The notes beneath the pieces were generated by a model that saw only the letters and a list, made by a program, of their open reading frames with translations, did no database searches and was not told where the DNA came from. The position numbers were made by a program, and so were the translations under genes. 5,438 nt of DNA from Chloroflexota bacterium (GTDB lineage Bacteria > Chloroflexota > UBA4733), in NCBI GenBank assembly GCA_025980355.1, contig JAICXR010000261.1, positions 1 through 5,438 on the forward strand, read 5' to 3'. This document shows positions 1 to 5,061 of the stretch, in pieces; within the stretch, counting starts at the first letter, position 1, and each line of letters opens with the position of its first letter.

Positions 1-167
1 ATCAACTCTCCGGCTGGGTCAGACGGTCGAAAGAACTCCCCGTCCGGAGCGACGAACCAGTCGTGCAGCCGCATGAAACCATCGCCGCCGGGGTTGCCCG
101 GTTCGTCGTTCGGCCCCGCGATGTACCCGTCGAGGGACATCGACATGTAGAGCACCGATGCAGACAC
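1..167 (-). CDS. Dihydrofolate reductase family protein (RibD C-terminal-like), N-terminal part
   Basis: The first 55 residues of a gene that runs off the left edge are visible. They contain LYMSMSLDGYIAGPNDEPG (residues 6-24), then a Gly-rich turn and an RLHDWF segment (residues 33-38). This is the typical opening of the DHFR-like / RibD C-terminal domain family: first beta strand, 'SLDGYIAGP' signature and a loop toward the nucleotide-binding site. Family members are cytosolic NAD(P)H-dependent reductases of pterin- or flavin-precursor-like substrates, but most members of this subgroup have no assigned substrate. I chose the GTG start at 165-167 because minus-strand GGGAGGT lies 4 bases upstream (172-178). 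An internal ATG at residue 8 would cut into the first strand. The C-terminal two thirds are outside the window, so integrity cannot be judged. Family assignment is firm, function is not. Confidence 0.82.
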   Translation of the reverse strand, partial: MSASVLYMSMSLDGYIAGPNDEPGNPGGDGFMRLHDWFVAPDGEFFRPSDPAGEL

Positions 168-171
168 TGCG

Positions 172-178
172 ACCTCCC
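172..178 (-). promoter_or_regulatory. Ribosome binding site of the DHFR-family gene
   Basis: Minus-strand GGGAGGT ends 4 bases before the GTG at 167. It is the only good Shine-Dalgarno sequence in this area, so it decides in favour of the GTG start over the downstream ATG codons at residues 8 and 10. Confidence 0.65.
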
Positions 179-204
179 GTCGTCTCGATCCAAAATGGTT
201 CCGA

Positions 205-210
205 TCTATA
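205..210 (-). promoter_or_regulatory. Possible -10 element (TATAGA) of the DHFR-family gene
   Basis: Minus-strand TATAGA lies in a locally AT-richer pocket about 40 bases upstream of the GTG start, a distance that fits a short leader. I see no convincing -35 hexamer 16-18 bases further upstream, so this is a weak call. The rest of 168-369 contains no gene or clear terminator that I can support. Confidence 0.3.
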
Positions 211-369
211 CGACGAACAGGGGAAGCCGAATTCGACACGGTGGACGATGATGACCCTTGCAGCGCCGCGTCGTGCCGGGCGACGGACGGTGGCCGGAGG
301 CGAAGCACACCCGGTCAGCGAATCGGCGCGCCGCCTGGAGTGGCCGGCCGCGGTGCCGAGCCGCCCCGG

Positions 370-1893
370 CTAACCGCCCTGCTTGGCTAGCAAGGCGTTG
401 ATCGGGCCGACCAGGCCGCCGAGGATGTCGCGCGGGTTGCCCTTGTTCTCCCAGATGCTGGCGAGCGCCGGATTGAGGAGATTGGAGATCTGCGTCCAGG
501 CCGGCGTCATGGGGGGCTGGAACTTGGCGTCGGCGATCTGGTCGATCACGAGCTGATTTTCGGCCGGCGACATGACATTGTTGAGGAACTGGGGCGACGC
601 CACCACCGACTTGCGTTGCGGCACGCCGATCTGTTGGGCGTACTGCATGCGGATCAGATGCCCTTGGGTGCTTTCCATAAAGCTGGCGGCTTCGAACGCT
701 TCGGCCGGATGCTTCGTCCGCGCGTCGACCGAGACGGAGTTGGAAATCATGTCCGAATGGTGGCCGGCCGGCCCCTTCGGGAAGGGCCCCAGTTTCCAGG
801 TGAAGCCGTGGATCGCCTTGGCATACTGGCCGTTCTGGGAGCGCCGCGTGAAGATCATCGCCGTGTTGCCGCTCTCGAAGACCGTGTTCGCCGCCGTCTT
901 GGCGAGCACCTCGGGCGTCGGCCCCACCTGCTGCTTGTAGATACTGTCCTGCATCCACTGGAACGCCGCAACGCTTTGGTCGCTATCGAGGACACATTTG
1001 GTGTTGTCGTCGCTCAGCACGTTGCCGCCGTAGGAAAAGAGGAACGGCCACCAGGCGGCCTCGGCGCTGTAGTAGCCGTAGACGCTGGTCCCGCCGCCCG
1101 CTTTCTGCGTGAGCTTCGCCGCCGCGGCGAGGAAGGCGTCGTTCGTCCAGCTATCGGCGTCTTTGAGGGTGGTCGGCGGCAAGGGGATGCCCGCGCGCTG
1201 GAACAGATCGACGTTATAGAAGAGCACCGTCGGCGCGCCCTCCCGGGGGATGGTGTAGACACGGTTCTGGTAGAGAAAGGCGTTCCACACCACCGGGAAG
1301 AAATCGTCCTTGTTGAAGGTGGCGGACTGGTTGATATAGGAGGTGAGATCGAGCAGGACGCCCTGCCGCACGGCGGAGATGTAGTAGGCGCTGCCGAGCT
1401 CAAAGAGGTCGGGGGCGGAGCCGCCGGCGATCATGGTCTGCAACTTGGCCGGCGCCGCGCCCAGGATGCCGGTGATCGGGAGGTAATCGACGTGGATTTT
1501 GTCCTGCATCTGGTTGTAGGCCGCGACCTCGGCGATGTGACCGGCGGCGACAAACGGGTCGTCCTCCCCGCCCCAGGCGACGGTCACCGCGCCCTTGGCG
1601 GGTGCGACGGTGGGACCCGGCGTCGGCGCGAGGACCGCTTCCGCCGACGCGCTGGAGCCGGCGGCACTGGTCTGCGTCGCTGGCTGTTTGGTGCTGCTGA
1701 CCGCGCTTGAACGATCGGTGGTGACCCGGGTGGTCGCGGTTGCCGCGGCCACGCCGGTTGCCGCGGCGGTCGCAGTAACCGTGCTGGTGGCGCTGCCGCA
1801 GGCGCTCAGCAAGGCCGCTCCGAAAGCGCCGGCCCCGCCGCCGGCAATTCGGCCCAAGAAACGCCGACGCGATTGCCGCAGCTCGCCACCCAT
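370..1893 (-). CDS. ABC transporter extracellular solute-binding lipoprotein (family 1, UgpB/MalE-like)
   Basis: The 507-residue protein is predicted to be exported and lipid-anchored, capturing a solute (most often a sugar or oligosaccharide in this family) for an ABC importer. The N-terminus has a twin-arginine motif SRRRFLG (residues 8-14), a hydrophobic Ala/Gly stretch, and a lipobox LSAC with Cys32 as the lipidated residue. Residues 33-100 are a disordered Ser/Thr/Ala/Pro linker. The binding domain starts near residue 102 (VTVAWGGEDDP) and shows the family hallmark GGSAPDLFEL (157-166). Aromatic-rich stretches (YYSAEAAWWPFLFSYGG, FTWKLGPFPKGP) are typical of carbohydrate-binding members. 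The ATG at 1893 is preferred over an upstream in-frame GTG at 1947 because it follows GAGGAGG and directly precedes the Tat signal. No permease or ATPase gene is adjacent: the next gene downstream is the DHFR-family gene. The substrate cannot be read from the sequence. Confidence 0.93.
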   Translation of the reverse strand: MGGELRQSRRRFLGRIAGGGAGAFGAALLSACGSATSTVTATAAATGVAAATATTRVTTDRSSAVSSTKQPATQTSAAGSSASAEAVLAPTPGPTVAPAKGAVTVAWGGEDDPFVAAGHIAEVAAYNQMQDKIHVDYLPITGILGAAPAKLQTMIAGGSAPDLFELGSAYYISAVRQGVLLDLTSYINQSATFNKDDFFPVVWNAFLYQNRVYTIPREGAPTVLFYNVDLFQRAGIPLPPTTLKDADSWTNDAFLAAAAKLTQKAGGGTSVYGYYSAEAAWWPFLFSYGGNVLSDDNTKCVLDSDQSVAAFQWMQDSIYKQQVGPTPEVLAKTAANTVFESGNTAMIFTRRSQNGQYAKAIHGFTWKLGPFPKGPAGHHSDMISNSVSVDARTKHPAEAFEAASFMESTQGHLIRMQYAQQIGVPQRKSVVASPQFLNNVMSPAENQLVIDQIADAKFQPPMTPAWTQISNLLNPALASIWENKGNPRDILGGLVGPINALLAKQGG

Positions 1894-1899
1894 CAAGTG

Positions 1900-1906
1900 C
1901 CTCCTC
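1900..1906 (-). promoter_or_regulatory. Ribosome binding site of the solute-binding protein gene
   Basis: Minus-strand GAGGAGG lies 6 bases before the ATG at 1893. It fixes the start so that the protein begins just before the twin-arginine motif. The TGA that ends the upstream DUF5615-remnant frame (1905-1907) overlaps this site. Confidence 0.8.
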
Positions 1907-2084
1907 AGCTTGCTCCACGACCGTGTCGGTAGTACTGTACTACGCACTGTGGCGCCGATGGGGTAGGAGAAGCCATGTTGCCCAACGGCTGCCGGTTGCG
2001 GCTGGAGGTCACGTCGTGCCTGTATTCCTGCAAGAGCGGCGCAAGAGCGAGCGACACATCGTTGTCGAGGTAGAACGCCGCCAT
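1905..2084 (-). pseudogene. N-terminal remnant of a DUF5615 PIN-like toxin gene
   Basis: A 59-residue frame starts at ATG 2084 with MAAFYLDNDVSLALAPLLQ and continues EYRHDVTSSR. This matches the start of DUF5615 (PIN-like) proteins: first strand 'FYLDNDV' with its acidic residues, the helix 'LAPLL', and 'GHDVxTxR'. Intact relatives are about 110-120 residues and continue with an 'ASDDEQLL...A...G.ILVTHN' core, which is absent here. After residue 29 the frame turns into unrelated Pro/Ser-rich sequence and stops at a TGA inside the next gene's ribosome binding site. A different frame after that point reads ATGSRWAT..LLL, which resembles the expected 'G.RxATDDELLL', suggesting a one-base shift followed by decay. 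Intact members are presumed toxin nucleases, often paired with a DUF433 antitoxin. No antitoxin is recognisable here, and the conserved catalytic half is lost, so activity is unlikely. Confidence 0.6.
1929..1943. promoter_or_regulatory. Perfect 15-base palindrome, candidate repressor operator
   Basis: GTAGTACTGTACTAC consists of two 7-base arms in perfect inverted repeat around one central base. It lies 35-50 bases upstream of the solute-binding protein ATG, where a dimeric regulator would overlap the promoter or early leader. GntR-family regulators commonly bind GT-n-AC type palindromes, so such a repressor is possible, but no regulator gene is in the window. It also lies within the reading frame of the DUF5615 remnant. 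The symmetry is directly seen; the operator role is inferred. Confidence 0.5.
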
Positions 2085-2094
2085 GGGAGGATGC

Positions 2095-2145
2095 TTAGGC
2101 GCTGTTCAGCAGGATGCGGGCGTCGATGCTGGAGGTATGGATATC
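2095..2145 (-). other. Possible C-terminal gene remnant upstream of the DUF5615 remnant
   Basis: In one minus-strand frame this short stretch reads YDIHTSSIDARILLNSA, then TAA at 2095-2097. The stop is 10 bases before the ATG of the DUF5615 remnant, as expected for the first gene of a two-gene toxin-antitoxin unit. The frame has no start codon of its own, because a TGA stops it just upstream, within the coding sequence of the small membrane protein. I do not recognise the sequence as a specific antitoxin family, and it could be chance. Confidence 0.2.
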
Positions 2146-2173
2146 GTACCCGGCGTGGCGACTGGCCTGTTCG

Positions 2174-2383
2174 CTACGCCCGCTTGGGGCGGCGGCTCAG
2201 GCCCCGGTAGGCAAGCACGAGGCCGGCAAGTGCGACGACGCTGCCGATTCCGGTCCAGAGCAACTGCCTGGACATGAAGCTGCCGGCGATCAGGCCGGCT
2301 CCTTGCAAGGCCCAGACGATGCCAACCGCCAGACAGATCAGGCCCGCAATGAGGCTGGACCAACGGATGCCGATGGTGTGCAT
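2174..2383 (-). CDS. Small two-helix membrane protein, hypothetical
   Basis: A 69-residue protein with two predicted transmembrane segments: residues 10-32 (SLIAGLICLAVGIVWALQGAG) and 41-60 (LLWTGIGSVVALAGLVLAYR). They are joined by a short loop, LIAGSFMSRQ. The tail is basic (RRPKRA), placing the C-terminus in the cytoplasm by the positive-inside rule. The pattern 'G..W.LQG.G.I.GSFM....W..IG' recurs in many small bacterial membrane proteins of unknown function. The ATG at 2383 follows GGAGGAG with a 5-base gap, which fixes the start. It lies 161 bases downstream of the short-chain dehydrogenase gene on the same strand, so co-transcription is possible but not required. A weak -10-like TATTAG sits at 2431-2436. 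No function can be assigned. Confidence 0.8.
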   Translation of the reverse strand: MHTIGIRWSSLIAGLICLAVGIVWALQGAGLIAGSFMSRQLLWTGIGSVVALAGLVLAYRGLSRRPKRA

Positions 2384-2388
2384 GGAAG

Positions 2389-2395
2389 CTCCTCC
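2389..2395 (-). promoter_or_regulatory. Ribosome binding site of the small membrane protein
   Basis: Minus-strand GGAGGAG lies 5 bases before the ATG at 2383. This separates the short gene from the long open frame that merely continues upstream of it in the same phase. Confidence 0.7.
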
Positions 2396-2544
2396 AGCGA
2401 AACGATCAAGCCGCGGATAACGGTCGACGACTAATACGGAGAGGGTAACACCGTCCGGCTGTGGGTGGCGCCCATGCCCGTTCGGTCTTGTATGCACCGG
2501 CGAGAATCGTTCGTCGGGATGGCACCCGCCGTCGACAGCGCCGG

Positions 2545-3276
2545 TCAGGCTTCGCGCTCCGGGCTGTCCATCGTTTGCTCCGCCACTTCCGTCTCGACGG
2601 CCTCCAGGATCTTGACGGCGACGGCGTCGACAGGGTCGGGCGTCGGCATGCCTGGCCGCCTGGTGTCCGCGGGCCTGGCGCCGGGACGGCTCTGGCTCGT
2701 GATCGCGTTCCGGCCAAAGTCCGTCGCCGTGAGCCGCGGGTACATCACGCTGACGCGGATATTGTCCTTCGCCAGCTCGGCCCGCGCCGTCAGGGTGAGG
2801 CCGTTCAGCGCGTACTTCGTGGAGGCGTAGGCGGCGAGGCCCGGGATGTGCATCTTCGAGACGTTCGAACTGATGTTGACGATCATCCCGCCGCCCTGCG
2901 CCCGCATGACCGGGATCACCGCCTGCATCGCCAGGAGCGGGCCGTAGAGGTTCAACTCCATGATCTGGCGGTACTGCTCCAGGTCGATCTGGTCGATCGG
3001 CGCGTACATCCCCTGCCCGGCGTTGTTGACCAGGAGGTCTATCCGACCGTAGTGGGCATGGACCGCCGCGACCATGTGCTTGATCGACGCCGCGTCGCGC
3101 ATGTCGGTGGGGATGGCGAAGGAGCCCGCCAATTCGCCGGCCAGGCGGGTCAGCGTATCGGCGGAGCGGCTGGCCAGGGCCACGCGGGCGCCATGCGCCG
3201 TGAAAAGCCGGGCGGTCGCCAAGCCGATGCCCATCGACGCCCCCGTGATGAGCGCGACCGCGCCACGAATCTCCAT
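2545..3276 (-). CDS. Short-chain dehydrogenase/reductase (classical SDR)
   Basis: A 243-residue cytosolic NAD(P)H-dependent oxidoreductase of the classical SDR family, full length for that family. Motifs in order: cofactor-binding TGASMGIG (11-18), Arg37 after the second strand (favouring NADP(H)), Asp58, NNAG (84-87), Asn109, and the catalytic Ser137, Tyr150 and Lys154 (YASTK). All catalytic residues are present, so the enzyme is expected to be active. The loop usually reading 'PG' after the sixth strand is Pro180-Arg181. The C-terminal part (190-215) is Arg/Pro-rich and not informative for substrate. The ATG at 3276 is preceded by AAAGG (7 bases upstream) and AGGAG (12 bases). A longer in-frame start at 3393 would add 39 residues with no SDR similarity. 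The substrate is unknown; neighbours give no pathway clue. Confidence 0.92.
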   Translation of the reverse strand: MEIRGAVALITGASMGIGLATARLFTAHGARVALASRSADTLTRLAGELAGSFAIPTDMRDAASIKHMVAAVHAHYGRIDLLVNNAGQGMYAPIDQIDLEQYRQIMELNLYGPLLAMQAVIPVMRAQGGGMIVNISSNVSKMHIPGLAAYASTKYALNGLTLTARAELAKDNIRVSVMYPRLTATDFGRNAITSQSRPGARPADTRRPGMPTPDPVDAVAVKILEAVETEVAEQTMDSPEREA

Positions 3277-3430
3277 GTATGCGCCTTTCTCCTCGCGGAG
3301 CGACCACCCGCCCCGCCCTATCTCCGGCGCCGGCTTCAACGAAAGAGTCGCTCCCGAGGGAAGCCTATCCGTCCGGAGAAATCCTTGCACCACCTGACTT
3401 CAGGCAGCCTTCCCGTCGCGGGCAAAGCCG

Positions 3431-3778
3431 TCACGGGGCCAACAACGTGTGCAATTTGCCCAAGACCTCCGCCATGACCGCGGCAGGTAGCGGACACACG
3501 AAAACCGCTTGCCGACTGCGCCAGTCCAGACTCTTGACTTGATCGGCCAGCACCACGCCACGTACGGGAAGGCCCGGTGGAATCTGGACCTCGAAGGGAT
3601 AGCCTTTCACCTGGCTGGTGATTGGACAGAAGATCGCTAATCCGATCCTCCCGTTATATCTTGCGGGCGAGAGGATGATTGCCGGCCGCCGACGGGCCTG
3701 CTCGTGGCCGGACTGCGGATTAAGGCTGATCCAGACGACATCGCCGCGATCCGGCACCCATGGTGGCGGGCATACCAC
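3431..3778 (-). CDS. mazF: MazF-type endoribonuclease toxin (PemK/MazF family)
   Basis: A 115-residue protein, close to the 111 of E. coli MazF. MazF toxins are sequence-specific mRNA interferases that form dimers and are neutralised by MazE. The sequence aligns well: VPDRGDVVW (8-16), GHEQARRRPAIILSP (24-38), CPITSQVKGYPFEV (51-64) and VVLADQVKSLDWR near residue 80. Arg31 and Thr54 correspond to the E. coli active-site residues Arg29 and Thr52, so the toxin looks functional. The start is uncertain. GTG at 3778 is the first possible start after an in-frame stop and gives the expected N-terminal length; a second GTG at residue 8 (3757) would leave only 'PDRGD' ahead of the core. There is no clear Shine-Dalgarno sequence, so translation is probably coupled to mazE, whose codons it overlaps. 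Confidence 0.9.
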   Translation of the reverse strand: MVCPPPWVPDRGDVVWISLNPQSGHEQARRRPAIILSPARYNGRIGLAIFCPITSQVKGYPFEVQIPPGLPVRGVVLADQVKSLDWRSRQAVFVCPLPAAVMAEVLGKLHTLLAP

Positions 3779-4014
3779 GTTTCGATGCCCGTTGCCGGAC
3801 CCGTCGCCACTTCAGCATGGACATTCAGGTCGTTCACGCCGGCAAGCAGGTCATCGAGTGTGAAGGAATCGGCCTCTATCCGTTCGATCAGGAGTTTTCC
3901 ATCGATGAGTGATAGGGTGATCGGCGTGTTCTCCTGAAGGCCCGCCTGCTGGGCAAACGCCTTGGGAATGCGCACACCTAAGCTATTTCCCCACCGCTGA
4001 ACGCGAGTTTTCAT
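3637..4014 (-). CDS. mazE: MazE-type antitoxin (AbrB/SpoVT fold) with abnormal 45-residue C-terminal extension
   Basis: Residues 1-80 are a standard MazE antitoxin: a swapped-hairpin DNA-binding domain RVQRWGNSLGVRIPK (4-18), the 'ITLSLIDGKLLIERI' strand pair, and an acidic toxin-binding tail LDDLLAGV...HAEVATGP...GIETW. The normal proteins end at that Trp; E. coli MazE finishes 'KEVW' at 82 residues. Here the Trp80 codon is followed by TAT rather than a stop, and the frame continues 45 codons to TAG at 3637-3639, reading the mazF sequence out of frame. The extra tail is basic and Ser/Arg-rich, with no similarity to a known domain. One substitution, TAA or TAG to TAT, would explain this. The ATG at 4014 follows AGGAG with a 6-base gap; upstream in-frame codons to 4095 are not conserved. 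MazE family members repress their own promoter and bind MazF. Whether the extended form folds and neutralises is open. Confidence 0.82.
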   Translation of the reverse strand: MKTRVQRWGNSLGVRIPKAFAQQAGLQENTPITLSLIDGKLLIERIEADSFTLDDLLAGVNDLNVHAEVATGPATGIETWYARHHGCRIAAMSSGSALIRSPATSRPVGGRQSSSRPQDITGGSD

Positions 4015-4031
4015 CGCCGGCTCTCCTATTT

Positions 4032-4048
4032 CATATCTACAAAGAAGA
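4032..4048. promoter_or_regulatory. Inverted repeat upstream of mazE, possible autoregulatory site
   Basis: TATCT and AGATA form 5-base arms separated by 7 bases, 18-34 bases upstream of the mazE ATG. They sit in the only AT-rich pocket of the area, where the promoter is expected. MazE-type antitoxins usually bind palindromes overlapping their own promoter. The short arms make chance occurrence possible. Confidence 0.3.
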
Positions 4049-4140
4049 TACCAGGGGTAAGGATGGGCGCGACGCATCGCGCCTGCGGATGACAATTCTC
4101 AGCCGCACGTGCTGGCTCCGGTCAGCTGGCGGGCGGCGAG

Positions 4141-4158
4141 CGGAGGGCGCCCGCTCCG
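4141..4158. repeat. Weak stem-loop downstream of the DUF429 gene
   Basis: CGGAG and CTCCG form 5-base arms around an 8-base GC-rich loop that contains GGCGCC. It is the outermost of three inverted repeats between the DUF429 stop codon and the mazE promoter. Alone it would be unremarkable in such GC-rich DNA. Confidence 0.25.
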
Positions 4159-4183
4159 TATCCGGGAAGTTACCGCGCTGAGT

Positions 4184-4198
4184 CCCGGTGGTACCGGG
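4184..4198. terminator. Stem-loop 2 downstream of the DUF429 gene
   Basis: CCCGGT and ACCGGG form a perfect 6-base stem with a 3-base loop. It is followed on neither strand by a T run, so it is not a classical intrinsic terminator. It could still end DUF429 transcription or protect its 3' end. It forms a pair with the identical-size hairpin 9 bases away. Confidence 0.35.
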
Positions 4199-4207
4199 CG
4201 ACGTGAC

Positions 4208-4222
4208 GCCGGCGTAGCCGGC
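4208..4222. terminator. Stem-loop 1 just after the DUF429 stop codon
   Basis: Two GCCGGC copies form a perfect 6-base stem with a 3-base loop, 13 bases beyond the DUF429 stop codon (4236-4238). The position fits a transcript 3' end, but there is no U-tract, so the terminator role is inferred from place and symmetry only. Confidence 0.4.
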
Positions 4223-4235
4223 CATGGTGCTCAGG

Positions 4236-4958
4236 TCACTGGGGCGGCTCGCCCGGCGCGTAGGGGACGCCGGCCTCGGCGACGTGGCGGACGGGCGGCG
4301 CGGTGTCGCCCCAGGCGAGCGGCATGGTCGGGACCACCATCAGGCCCTCGTCGGCGGCGCCGACGGTCCGCGTCCGGCCCTCGCGCCAGAGTTGGGCGGT
4401 GTAGGCGCAGACGACGGCGTCGAGTTGGTGTTCCGAGGCCTCCGGATGCTGGAGGCCCGGCACGAGCGGCTGGAGGGCGTGGTGGATGCGCCGCCGGCCG
4501 AGCGGGGTACGTTTGCCGGTGGCCGGCAGGTCGAGCAGGCGCAAGGTGGCGTAGGGGTAGACCTCCAGCGGCTCCCAGCCGGCGCCGCGCAGCGCTTCGG
4601 CCAGGCGGATGCCCCGGCGCGCCAGCACCTTGAGCAGCGCTGTGGCCAGCGTCGGCACTTTCATCCGGAGGAGGTCGCGCTCGACCTGGCGGCTGCGGGT
4701 GCCGGGGTCGTGCCGGCACGGACAGTCGTCCTCCAGGCAGCAACGGCCGCGCGGCCGGGTGAGCGGGGCGTTGATGGCGATGACGGCCGCCGGCCCGGCG
4801 CGGGCGGCGAACGCCAGGATATCGGCGTCGCTGGCGGCGGAGGTCAGCAGCGCCAACCGCCGGTCAGCCAGGAGGGCGATGCCGGTCTCGCGCCGCTCGA
4901 CGCCGGCGAGGTCGATGCCGAGGCAAGATGCGCCGCCGCCAGCGCGGGGATACTCCAA
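4236..4958 (-). CDS. DUF429 domain protein (predicted RNase H-fold nuclease-like)
   Basis: A 240-residue protein of the DUF429 family, predicted to have an RNase H-like fold; its biochemical role is not established. Recognisable blocks: GIDLAG (14-19) with the first conserved Asp16, VIAINAPL (59-66), a central RCCLEDDCPC segment (72-81), LEVYPYATLRLL (131-142) with Glu132, and EHQLDAVVCAYTA (176-188) with Asp180. The second block normally reads 'IDAPL' or similar; here the acidic residue is Asn63, so one of the expected acidic positions is changed. Cys73, Cys74, Cys79 and Cys81 form a tight cluster that could bind metal. The only start between an upstream in-frame TGA and the first core strand is TTG at 4958, without a clear Shine-Dalgarno site, so the 5' end may have been altered. 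It is transcribed away from the oxidase remnant. Confidence 0.85.
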   Translation of the reverse strand: MEYPRAGGGASCLGIDLAGVERRETGIALLADRRLALLTSAASDADILAFAARAGPAAVIAINAPLTRPRGRCCLEDDCPCRHDPGTRSRQVERDLLRMKVPTLATALLKVLARRGIRLAEALRGAGWEPLEVYPYATLRLLDLPATGKRTPLGRRRIHHALQPLVPGLQHPEASEHQLDAVVCAYTAQLWREGRTRTVGAADEGLMVVPTMPLAWGDTAPPVRHVAEAGVPYAPGEPPQ

Positions 4959-4994
4959 GGCGGTCCGTTCTAGGGCGGTCGGGGCCGATCAACA

Positions 4995-5000
4995 CTATAC
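4995..5000 (-). promoter_or_regulatory. Possible -10 element (TATAGT) for the DUF429 gene
   Basis: Minus-strand TATAGT, preceded by GGG and followed by G, lies about 37 bases upstream of the TTG start. It stands out in very GC-rich surroundings. I see no matching -35 hexamer. Confidence 0.3.
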
Positions 5001-5061
5001 CCGCCCTTGGTCCCGCCCCGGCGCTACCAGGCCCGTTTCGTAGGCAAGCACGACGAGCTGA

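Noticed and set aside
206..958. Minus-strand open frame (250 codons) overlapping the 3' half of the solute-binding protein gene
   Set aside because: Arg/Gly-rich wrong-frame translation; the family sequence continues in the other frame to the TAG at 370-372.
616..1710. Long plus-strand open frame (364 codons) opposite the solute-binding protein gene
   Set aside because: It is an antisense shadow created by high GC; the product is Arg/Gly-rich with no motifs, while the minus-strand frame has a Tat signal, a lipobox and family motifs.
1894..1947. Upstream in-frame GTG start for the solute-binding protein
   Set aside because: It would put 18 residues before the Tat signal and has no ribosome binding site; the ATG at 1893 has an excellent one.
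2174..3307. Long minus-strand open frame (377 codons) covering the dehydrogenase and the small membrane protein
   Set aside because: Only its last 69 codons are real (own ATG and ribosome binding site). The rest is the SDR gene read in the wrong frame.
3350..3364. Small inverted repeat between mazF and the dehydrogenase as a terminator
   Set aside because: It has a 6-base stem with a G-T pair, a 3-base loop and only an interrupted T stretch after it; too weak to call.
3277..3393. N-terminally extended dehydrogenase
   Set aside because: The extra 39 residues have no SDR similarity, and the ATG at 3276 places the cofactor motif at the usual residue 11-18.
3393..3404. Palindrome CCTGACTTCAGG as an operator or terminator
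   Set aside because: It has 5-base arms with a 2-base centre, no T run, and a position not clearly linked to a promoter; it could be chance.
2461..3477. Long plus-strand open frame (338 codons) opposite the dehydrogenase gene
   Set aside because: The product is rich in Arg, His and Val with no recognisable domain; the minus strand carries a complete SDR motif set.
4224..4973. Plus-strand open frame (249 codons) opposite the DUF429 gene
   Set aside because: No motifs and shadow-like composition; the DUF429 blocks are unambiguous on the minus strand.
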